Origin: an uncultured Bacillus sp.
GTDB lineage: Bacteria > Bacillota > Bacilli > Bacillales > DSM-1321
DNA: 11,765 nt
Direction of reading: 5' to 3'
Assembly (NCBI GenBank): GCA_934215995.1
Contig: CAKQBC010000043.1
Coordinates: forward strand, 1-11,765
Part shown: in pieces, positions 1-5,019 of the stretch
Numbering within the stretch: the first letter of the stretch is position 1
How the letters are laid out: every line of letters starts with the position of its first letter
The notes under the pieces: generated by a model
What the model was told of the DNA's origin: nothing
The model's input: only the letters and a program-made list of their open reading frames with translations
Database searches by the model: none
Translations under genes and position numbers: made by a program

Positions 1-732
1 GCTTTTTTTGTCACACATATTATCAGGGATGAAGAAGATGACCTCATGCAGGAGGAGCTGAACCTGTTTGTCGGACACCGGTTCATCGTCACCTTTCATC
101 ATACGCCTGTCATGGAGGTCAGCCAGGTGTGGAGCTGGCTCCTTGGCCATAAGCAAATCGAATTGTGGGATCCGTTTTATGTGTTTTATCAAATTTTGGA
201 CAAAACAGTCGATAATTACTTTCCTGTCATGTATAAGATTGAGGATGAGCTTGACCGGATTGAGGACAATACGGGCAATAAATCGATGGAAAGCCTGATG
301 AATGAATTGTTTGCGGTCCGCCAAAGGCTGCTTAAGCTGAGGCATACGGTCAATCCGATGCGAGACTTGCTGTACCGGATGCTGAATTCGCATCATTTGA
401 GCGGTGTGAGCAAAAGGAGGGAGTATTTTTCCGATATTTATGACCATCTGCTGAAGCTTTCGGAAATGCTGATGGCCAATAGGGAAGTGACTGCAGACAT
501 TCGTGATAGTTATCTATCCCTGAATTCCCATCAGACGAATAATGTCATGAAGGTACTCACGATCATCACCTCCATTTTTGCGCCGTTAACCTTCATCGCT
601 GGTATATATGGCATGAATTTTGCTTATATGCCTGAGCTGGCATGGCATTACGGTTATTTTTTCTCCTTGTTTCTGATGGTGGCAGTGGGGATTTTCATGT
701 ATCTATGGTTTAAAAAGAAAGGATGGTTTTGA
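1..732 (+). CDS. corA: CorA-family Mg2+/divalent metal channel, 3' part (5' end beyond the window)
   Basis: The reading frame is open from base 1, so the N-terminus lies outside the window; the first in-frame ATG (46) is internal, because the residues before it continue the CorA cytoplasmic domain without a break and no start-site context is seen. The visible 243 residues hold the end of the alpha/beta domain, long helices (the region around KIEDELDRIED is typical of the CorA stalk), then two membrane helices at the C-terminus. The first ends in the family signature YGMNF (codons GMN at 610-618), followed by MPEL in the periplasmic-loop position, and the protein ends with a short basic tail (FKKKGWF). 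CorA proteins form homopentameric channels that admit Mg2+ (or Co2+/Ni2+) across the plasma membrane. Substrate cannot be read from this part. The gene converges on the PAP2 gene with about 60 bases between stops and no clear T-tract terminator there. Confidence 0.93.
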   Translation, partial: AFFVTHIIRDEEDDLMQEELNLFVGHRFIVTFHHTPVMEVSQVWSWLLGHKQIELWDPFYVFYQILDKTVDNYFPVMYKIEDELDRIEDNTGNKSMESLMNELFAVRQRLLKLRHTVNPMRDLLYRMLNSHHLSGVSKRREYFSDIYDHLLKLSEMLMANREVTADIRDSYLSLNSHQTNNVMKVLTIITSIFAPLTFIAGIYGMNFAYMPELAWHYGYFFSLFLMVAVGIFMYLWFKKKGWF

Positions 733-791
733 TTTCATCCCGAAAGACTCCCCCGGCATGGGAAAACACTAACCTGCTCTTCTATGAGGCG

Positions 792-1460
792 TTATAATAC
801 ATCAGCGTCTCTCGCTTCCTTCTGTTTTTTTAGAGAGACGGATTCCATTCTCCGGGCAGCATAGGCGGCTGCCTTCACTGCGACCAGGAAGAACGAAGCG
901 ACAAACATACCGGCTGCCGCATCAATGACAGCATGCTGCTTTGTGAACAATGTAGACAGGATGATGAGTGTACCTATGGTTGTAACCAAGCTGAATTCCC
1001 ATTTGTGGCCTGAGCGGCGGTTGTAGGCAATCAGCATAATGACAAAAGTCGTCATGACATGGATGCTCGGCAGACAGTTGACGGGCTCGTCGACAGCATA
1101 AACAAACCCCATCAGATTGGCAAAAAGATGGCTGTCTGTTATAACGGGTCGCGGCATTGTAGTCTGCCAAAAATAATAGACGACAAAGCAAAAAAGCTTT
1201 CCGGCGATGATGCTGCTTAAGGCATTATAGTATTGTTTACGGTCCCTGCAGCAATAGTAGACCAGCACTCCATAAATGAATGGATACCAAAGCAGGTAGG
1301 GAATGACAAAAACACTTAAGAATGGAATATAGTCGTCAATGGGCAAGGCTACATTGATTGCCCCTTCGGTTGATTGGTTTAAAATGCCGTAAATAGGGCT
1401 GATGAGCAGCAACAGCACGATATACAGTAAAGGATGCAAGTTTTTCACATATTTATCCAT
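792..1460 (-). CDS. PAP2-superfamily membrane phosphatase (inositol-phosphotransferase-like PAP2 subgroup)
   Basis: This is a 222-residue polytopic membrane protein with about five or six hydrophobic segments. The PAP2 catalytic motifs are present in order: MPRP (residues 102-105) as motif 1, CLPSIH (129-134) as motif 2 with the PSxH form instead of the common PSGH, and TKQHAVIDAAAG (173-184) as motif 3, where His176 and Asp180 would be the catalytic pair. The PSxH and TxxHxxxDxxxG forms resemble the Aur1-like PAP2 branch. Members hydrolyse or transfer lipid-linked phosphates on the outer membrane face; the actual substrate is unknown. The start at 1460 is chosen because GGGGGGAT sits just before it and a membrane helix follows; an upstream in-frame ATG at 1562 adds 34 residues that are not hydrophobic and has no good ribosome binding site. 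The C-terminus is a charged cytoplasmic tail. Confidence 0.85.
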   Translation of the reverse strand: MDKYVKNLHPLLYIVLLLLISPIYGILNQSTEGAINVALPIDDYIPFLSVFVIPYLLWYPFIYGVLVYYCCRDRKQYYNALSSIIAGKLFCFVVYYFWQTTMPRPVITDSHLFANLMGFVYAVDEPVNCLPSIHVMTTFVIMLIAYNRRSGHKWEFSLVTTIGTLIILSTLFTKQHAVIDAAAGMFVASFFLVAVKAAAYAARRMESVSLKKQKEARDADVL

Positions 1461-1579
1461 GAAATCCCCCCGAATGAAATGAAAGAAAGAAGATGTGTGA
1501 TTCAGATTTACGTCTCCGCAGACTTTAATTCTTTCCGGAGAAGAGAGATGCCGCGTTTTCATTTTTCGTCTTTGGTATA

Positions 1580-1608
1580 ATCTTACTTCATATACAGGCT
1601 TCTGGTAA
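1580..1608 (-). promoter_or_regulatory. Weak candidate sigma-A promoter for the PAP2 gene
   Basis: On the minus strand TTACCA (1608-1603) is followed after 17 bases by TAAGAT (1585-1580), four of six matches to each consensus box, leaving a leader of roughly 110 bases before the chosen start. The same stretch carries TGGTATAAT on the plus strand (1573-1581), an extended -10 without a matching -35, so the assignment is uncertain. The rest of 1461-1744 holds two hairpins (listed separately) and no gene I can support. Confidence 0.22.
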
Positions 1609-1665
1609 CTGGTTGTTTTTAAGTTAAGGAAAAAATAAGAATTTGTCGAATACTAACTACTAATA

Positions 1666-1685
1666 GGTACCCGCTTCAGGGTACC
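1666..1685. repeat. Perfect 7-bp inverted repeat (hairpin) between the PAP2 and phosphoesterase genes
   Basis: GGTACCC (1666-1672) and GGGTACC (1679-1685) are exact reverse complements around a 6-base loop, GCTTCA. Neither side has a T-tract, so it is a poor intrinsic terminator by itself. Its layout closely copies the terminator hairpin 40 bases away: the stem edge CCC / GGG and the loop ending TTCA are the same. Confidence 0.5.
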
Positions 1686-1723
1686 GGAAACCCGTAATTT
1701 TGCGGATAACGCTTCGAATTAGA

Positions 1724-1746
1724 AAGGCTCCCGTTCAGGGAGCCTT
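1724..1746 (-). terminator. Intrinsic terminator of the metallophosphoesterase gene, overlapping its stop codon
   Basis: A 9-bp perfect stem, AAGGCTCCC (1724-1732) and GGGAGCCTT (1738-1746), encloses the loop GTTCA. On the minus strand the stop codon TAA (1747-1745) runs directly into the stem, and the hairpin is followed by TTTCTAATT, a short interrupted T-tract. The stem is strong and the tail is weak, so termination may be partial. Confidence 0.6.
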
Positions 1747-2554
1747 ACAGATCGAGCATGATGAGGGATTCCGCAAGCTCTTTGCGGAACAGTTCAGGAC
1801 TTTTTTCGGAGATATAGCCGAGCGGGCTGCAGACAATCGTTTTATTTCTGTACTTCCGAATGCCGTGCCTGTCGTGTGTATGCCCGAAGATGACATATTC
1901 AATCGATTCATGGGCATCAAGCAATTCCCCGAAAGCGTCGGATCCCATAAAGGCATTGTACAGATCCCAATCCATATAGGGTGATTTTTTCGGCAAAAAA
2001 GCACGGTAAGGGACAAAGTGAACAGTCAGAATCACCTTTTGGCCATCATACTTCCTCAATTGTTCCTCCAGCTTGGCAAGCATATATTCCGTGATGGCTT
2101 TATCATCCATCCTGCCCCATTCCGTATACTTATTGTCTCCCCAATCTTTTCTTGCTTCCTCCATCTTGCTGAAAGAAACACCATCTGCAAGGAACGAATA
2201 ATCAAACCAGCCCATATCCCCGATAATGACTGTATTTTCATTTAGGCTGTAAGGTCTGTTTGCCAGGCATGCGGGGTGGCTGGCCAATCTTTGGTAACTG
2301 TCCCATGATGAGCCGCCGTCTTTTACCCATATATCGTGGTTGCCCGGAATGAATAGCAGGTTTCTCCGGACAGCGCTTCTGATTTTATCGATCACTTTGA
2401 TTGATGAGTGGGCATCGCTGCAGATATCCCCTGCTATCAAGATAGAGTCAGCTTCGCATTTCTTCAATTCTTCTATTAGAAGAGGCAACAAGTCGGCTTC
2501 CGCAAAACCGGAATTCATATCCAGGTGAAGATCGCTTACTACTGCAAGTTTCAT
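1745..2554 (-). CDS. Calcineurin-like metallophosphoesterase
   Basis: This is a 269-residue soluble protein with the complete metal-ligand set of the calcineurin-like phosphoesterase fold: SDLHLD (Asp8, His10), AGDICSD (Asp43), PGNHDIW (Asn72, His73), TVHF (His179) and FGHTHD (His225, His227). Such enzymes use two metal ions to hydrolyse phosphomono- or phosphodiesters; the substrate (nucleotide, nucleic acid or protein phosphate) cannot be told from the sequence. It has no signal peptide and is presumably cytoplasmic. Two ATG codons stand two codons apart (2560 and 2554). The second is chosen because GGGG lies about 8 bases upstream of it, against only 2 bases for the first, and because MKLAVVSDLH is the usual beginning of the fold. 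It is transcribed away from yjlC-ndh and is likely a single-gene unit ended by the hairpin at 1724-1746. Confidence 0.9.
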   Translation of the reverse strand: MKLAVVSDLHLDMNSGFAEADLLPLLIEELKKCEADSILIAGDICSDAHSSIKVIDKIRSAVRRNLLFIPGNHDIWVKDGGSSWDSYQRLASHPACLANRPYSLNENTVIIGDMGWFDYSFLADGVSFSKMEEARKDWGDNKYTEWGRMDDKAITEYMLAKLEEQLRKYDGQKVILTVHFVPYRAFLPKKSPYMDWDLYNAFMGSDAFGELLDAHESIEYVIFGHTHDRHGIRKYRNKTIVCSPLGYISEKSPELFRKELAESLIMLDL

Positions 2555-2592
2555 AATCATTACCCCATCGCTATTATTTTGGCCTTTTTCCT

Positions 2593-2623
2593 ATTATAGA
2601 TGAATAGAGAGGGGAAACAGCAA
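2593..2623 (-). promoter_or_regulatory. Candidate sigma-A promoter of the metallophosphoesterase gene
   Basis: On the minus strand a perfect -10 box TATAAT (2598-2593) lies about 40 bases before the start codon. The best -35 candidate is TTGCTG (2623-2618), but the 19-base spacing is long and only the first three bases match the consensus, so the -10 is the main support. Confidence 0.4.
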
Positions 2624-2676
2624 TAAGTAGAATTTGTGTGGAAAAAAGAATTATTTTCAAATAATAGGCATAGTAA

Positions 2677-2705
2677 TAGAAATAGTTTGTGAACAATTTT
2701 ATAAT
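2677..2705 (+). promoter_or_regulatory. Candidate sigma-A promoter of yjlC-ndh
   Basis: TAGAAA (2677-2682) and a perfect TATAAT (2700-2705) are separated by 17 bases. A second TATAAT at 2719-2724 has no good -35. The region is very AT-rich, so the choice between the two is not firm. The leader before yjlC would be about 80 bases and shows no clear hairpin. Confidence 0.45.
2687..2704. promoter_or_regulatory. Putative Rex (NADH/NAD+ sensor) operator upstream of yjlC-ndh
   Basis: The 18-base sequence TTGTGAACAATTTTATAA fits the Rex consensus TTGTGAA-N4-TTCACAA in 12 of 14 fixed positions: the left half is perfect and the right half is TTTATAA. It overlaps the candidate -10 box, as expected for a repressor site. 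In B. subtilis Rex is known to repress the yjlC-ndh operon and to release DNA when NADH rises, so site and target agree. The rex gene itself is not in the window. Confidence 0.6.
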
Positions 2706-2793
2706 TATATCGAAAACATATAATTTTTTAAAAAATATAATTCCAAAAGAGGCGCGGGAATGTATTTGGAGAAAATAAGGGGGATCATTCAGA

Positions 2794-3222
2794 ATGTCAG
2801 ACCTAAATAATCAAAACAACGCTGAAACGGTTCAAGCCGGTCAGGTGCAAACGGAGCTCCTTGATCAGTTGCTGAAACCCGAAGTCCAGGAGTCATTGGT
2901 GACGTTGATCGACCAATTGCCAAAATTGACGGAAATGGTCATTGCAATGAATAAGTCTTACGAGTTCGCGCAGTCGATCGCCACAGATGAAGTGCTGAAG
3001 AACGATACGGTCGGCGCAGTGAAAGAAATTGCCGGTCCTGTTGCGGATTCGATGAAGCATATAGCCAAAAACGTGCTTGAAGCAAAAGAGCGTGCAGAAG
3101 CAAGCGATGAAGTATTCGGCCTGTTCGGCATCCTTAAAATGATGAAAGACCCGCAGGCGCAGAAAATGTTTCGTTTCATGAACGCTTACCTGCAAGTGGC
3201 TGCTGAACAAAAAAGAGATTAA
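2794..3222 (+). CDS. yjlC: DUF1641-family protein, YjlC-like, partner gene of ndh
   Basis: This is a 142-residue, mostly helical, acidic soluble protein without membrane segment or signal peptide. Size, content (LLDQLLKPEVQESLVTLID near residues 22-40, then a GLFGILKMMKDPQAQKMF-type segment near the C-terminus) and position directly before ndh identify it as the DUF1641 protein YjlC. The C-terminal helix with FGxLxxLxDPxxQK-like spacing is typical of DUF1641. Its biochemical role is not established; co-transcription with the NADH dehydrogenase suggests a helper or modulator of that enzyme. GGGGG stands about 10 bases before the ATG. Only 30 bases separate it from ndh, with no terminator, so the two form an operon, probably under Rex. 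Confidence 0.88.
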   Translation: MSDLNNQNNAETVQAGQVQTELLDQLLKPEVQESLVTLIDQLPKLTEMVIAMNKSYEFAQSIATDEVLKNDTVGAVKEIAGPVADSMKHIAKNVLEAKERAEASDEVFGLFGILKMMKDPQAQKMFRFMNAYLQVAAEQKRD

Positions 3223-3252
3223 CTGACAACTAGAGAAATTGGAGGAAACAAC

Positions 3253-4431
3253 ATGTCGAAGCATATCGTGGTACTGGGAGCTGGGTATGGAGGCTTGCTA
3301 TCTGCTCTTACCGTCAGAAAATATATGGGAAAAGAAGATGCCGAGGTAACGGTAATCAATAAATATCCTACACACCAAATCATTACCGAGCTTCATCGGC
3401 TGGCAGCGGGAAATGTGGCTGAAGAACGCATAGCCATGCCGCTTGAAAAACTTCTGAAAGGAAAAGACATCACTCTTAAAATAGCAGAAGTGGAATCTTT
3501 CAATGTCGGTGAAAAAAGAGTCAAGCTTTCAGACGGAACAACAATGTCCTATGATGCCCTCGTAGTCGGACTGGGAAGTAAAACGGCTTATTTCGGCATC
3601 CCGGGACTGGAGGAAAACAGCCTTGTCCTGAAATCGACAGAAGATGCAAGAATGATTAATGCGCATATCGAAAATTGCATCAAGAAATACGCAGAAACCA
3701 AAAATGAAGCCGATGCGACAATTCTGATCGGAGGCGGCGGCCTTACTGGGGTAGAACTTGTAGGTGAAATTGCCGATACAATCCCTGGCGTGGCCAAGCA
3801 GTATGGTGTCGACCCGAAAGAATTGAAAATTATGCTTGTCGAAGCAGGGCCTAAAATCATGCCGATGCTGCCGGACCATTTGATTGAGCGTGCCGTAAAG
3901 AGCCTGGAGAACAGGGGGGTACAATTCCTGACAGGGCTTCCGGTAACCAAGGTCGAAGGAAACCGGATCAGCCTGAAGGATGGACAGGTCATTACAGCCA
4001 ATACATTTGTATGGACAGGCGGCGTACAAGGAAATCCATTGGTCGGTGAATCAGGCCTGGAAGTGAACAGGGGCCGTGCATCCGTAAATGAATACCTTCA
4101 GTCCGTCTCACATGAAGATGTCTTTGTAGTCGGGGATAGTGCCGTTTATTTCGGTGCAGATGGCCGCCCTCATCCTCCAACTGCGCAAATAGCGTGGCAA
4201 ATGGGAGAACTGGTAGGTTATAACCTGTTTGCTTATCTTGGCAATAAACCGATGGAAACATTTGCGCCAGTGAATTCCGGTACGCTTGCCAGCCTTGGCA
4301 GGAAAGATGCAGTCGCCACAATCGGGGCTAATGCCACTCCGTTGTCGGGGCTTGCTGCCAAAGCAATGAAGGAAGCATCCAACGTTCGTTATCTTGCCCA
4401 TATTAAAGCATTGTACTCACTGGTCAATTAA
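3253..4431 (+). CDS. ndh: Type II NADH:quinone oxidoreductase (NDH-2)
   Basis: The 392-residue length is that of bacillar Ndh. An N-terminal FAD-binding Rossmann motif, VVLGAGYGG (residues 6-14), is followed by a second nucleotide motif, LIGGGGLTG (158-166), for NADH; Glu172 in VGEIAD sits just after it, a position reported to matter in the Staphylococcus aureus enzyme. VVGDSA (292-297) contacts FAD, and AQIAWQ (311-316) matches the AQxAxQ quinone-site motif of NDH-2. The short C-terminal helical region likely anchors the protein on the inner face of the membrane. The enzyme transfers electrons from NADH to menaquinone without pumping protons, feeding respiration and regenerating NAD+. It has a good GGAGG site seven bases before ATG. 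It is the second gene of the yjlC-ndh operon and ends in a strong terminator. Confidence 0.95.
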   Translation: MSKHIVVLGAGYGGLLSALTVRKYMGKEDAEVTVINKYPTHQIITELHRLAAGNVAEERIAMPLEKLLKGKDITLKIAEVESFNVGEKRVKLSDGTTMSYDALVVGLGSKTAYFGIPGLEENSLVLKSTEDARMINAHIENCIKKYAETKNEADATILIGGGGLTGVELVGEIADTIPGVAKQYGVDPKELKIMLVEAGPKIMPMLPDHLIERAVKSLENRGVQFLTGLPVTKVEGNRISLKDGQVITANTFVWTGGVQGNPLVGESGLEVNRGRASVNEYLQSVSHEDVFVVGDSAVYFGADGRPHPPTAQIAWQMGELVGYNLFAYLGNKPMETFAPVNSGTLASLGRKDAVATIGANATPLSGLAAKAMKEASNVRYLAHIKALYSLVN

Positions 4432-4642
4432 TGTATTGAAACCTTCGCTGGTGACGGCGGAGGTTTTTTTATGCCTGTGAAATGATTCGGCAATCCCATA
4501 TGCCAACAATAAAAATGAGATAAACCAACACCATCCATTCAATGGAACAACAATCACGGCCGATAGCCGCCTCTTGGAAACGGCGGCAAAAACAACCCCA
4601 AGCAAAAGCAAATAAAGCGAGCAGCCTGCTAATCAAAAGCAA
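4417..4642 (-). pseudogene. Possible small membrane-protein gene with a one-base frameshift
   Basis: An uninterrupted minus-strand frame from a TTG at 4611 to the stop at 4417 encodes about 64 residues including a convincing hydrophobic segment (IVVPLNGWCWFISFLLLAYG) followed by a basic tail (ESFHRHKK). Just upstream, a different frame (from about 4642) encodes LLLISRLLALFAFAW, also hydrophobic. Removing one base from the CCCC run at 4596-4599 (GGGG on the coding strand) joins the two into one two-helix protein with ordinary codon use. No good ribosome binding site is seen, and the 3' end overlaps the ndh terminator and the last bases of ndh. I do not recognise the family; it could be a decayed gene, a sequencing error in a homopolymer, or chance. 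Confidence 0.25.
4440..4470 (+). terminator. Intrinsic terminator of yjlC-ndh
   Basis: AACCTTCGC (4440-4448) pairs with GCGGAGGTT (4457-4465) through nine pairs, one of them T-G, around an eight-base loop, and runs into seven T residues (4464-4470). It starts nine bases after the ndh stop codon. Confidence 0.88.
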
Positions 4643-4663
4643 ATCTGCGTGAGGTCCCCTGAC

Positions 4664-4710
4664 GATAAAAAGGCATCATAAGGGATAAAACACCATACTT
4701 ATTGATGCCT
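4664..4710 (-). terminator. Orphan minus-strand intrinsic terminator
   Basis: AGGCATCA (4671-4678) pairs with TGATGCCT (4703-4710), extended inward by TAAG (4679-4682) with CTTA (4698-4701) past a single unpaired T. On the minus strand the stem is followed by TTTTT then ATCG (T-run 4671-4667). On the plus strand no T-tract follows. No minus-strand gene is recognisable upstream of it within 4711-5019. Confidence 0.55.
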
Positions 4711-4903
4711 AAACCTTCCTTATCCTCGTTTCATCATATCCTCTGTGAATATTTTGCAAATATCACCACGTGACACCCTTTCGATCTATCCGGATTATTT
4801 TTGTCCTTTTCATGCGATTGCAGAACTATGGGGTTTTCGTTGATTTGTGCTGTTTAAATGGACGGATAGCTAGAACGAAAGCGGGAAATTAACTCCGTTT
4901 TTT

Positions 4904-4978
4904 ATGCCTGATTTCATGTGGGGAAGGGACAAATTACCTTCGTCTCCCATGCTTCAGAAAATGCGGAATTGCACATAG
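4904..4978 (+). CDS. Possible 24-residue leader ORF before the ABC transporter genes
   Basis: ATG at 4904 opens a frame reading MPDFMWGRDK, then LPSSPMLQKMRNCT, and stopping at TAG (4976-4978); in-frame ATGs also occur at 4916, 4949 and 4961. The stop codon falls inside the hairpin at 4967-4993. The arrangement recalls the leader peptide and attenuator of the B. subtilis bmrBCD multidrug ABC operon, but no ribosome binding site is visible before any of the start codons, so translation is doubtful. Confidence 0.18.
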   Translation: MPDFMWGRDKLPSSPMLQKMRNCT

Positions 4979-4996
4979 TATCCATATGCAATTTTT
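4967..4996 (+). promoter_or_regulatory. Terminator-like hairpin in the ABC operon leader (possible attenuator)
   Basis: AATTGCA (4967-4973) and TGCAATT (4987-4993) form a perfect 7-bp stem over a 13-base loop and run into five T residues (4992-4996). It ends six bases before the AGAAAGGGG ribosome binding site of the first ABC gene. The stem is AT-rich and the loop large, so it would be a weak terminator at best. Confidence 0.3.
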
Positions 4997-5019
4997 ATGC
5001 AGAAAGGGGTTAACCGTCA

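Larger units (their letters stand above)
4471..5019. other. Long intergenic region before the ABC transporter operon
   Basis: No confident gene lies here. Its left part overlaps the possible frameshifted membrane gene. Further right are a minus-strand terminator-like hairpin (4664-4710), a near-palindrome ATATTTTGCAAATAT (4749-4763), a CACGTG palindrome (4768-4773), and a short plus-strand ORF followed by a hairpin and T-run (4904-4996) directly before the ABC ribosome binding site. No clean sigma-A promoter for the ABC operon was found; TGTTTAAAT (4851-4859) resembles an extended -10 but lacks a -35. Confidence 0.5.

Noticed and set aside
733..791. Search for a terminator between the convergent corA-like and PAP2 genes
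   Set aside because: Only a three-base CCC/GGG pairing without T-tract was found, too weak to report as a feature.
1573..1581. Plus-strand extended -10 box TGGTATAAT
   Set aside because: There is no acceptable -35 box and no plus-strand gene or clear RNA downstream before the converging phosphoesterase gene.
1700..1984. Plus-strand ORF of 94 codons across the 3' end of the phosphoesterase gene
   Set aside because: It lies antisense to a gene with a complete set of metal-binding motifs, has no ribosome binding site, and its product shows no recognisable pattern.
3529..4029. Long minus-strand ORF of 166 codons inside ndh
   Set aside because: It is an antisense shadow of a confidently identified gene; its product is Cys/Phe-rich without a domain, as expected from the reverse reading of a conserved coding sequence.
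4749..4773. Palindromes ATATTTTGCAAATAT and CACGTG as regulator-binding sites
   Set aside because: They match no operator that I can name with confidence, and both lie about 250 bases from the next gene start without a mapped promoter nearby.
4812..4892. Plus-strand mini-ORF of 26 codons upstream of the ABC operon
   Set aside because: There is no ribosome binding site before its ATG, no hairpin at its end, and the product has no recognisable feature.
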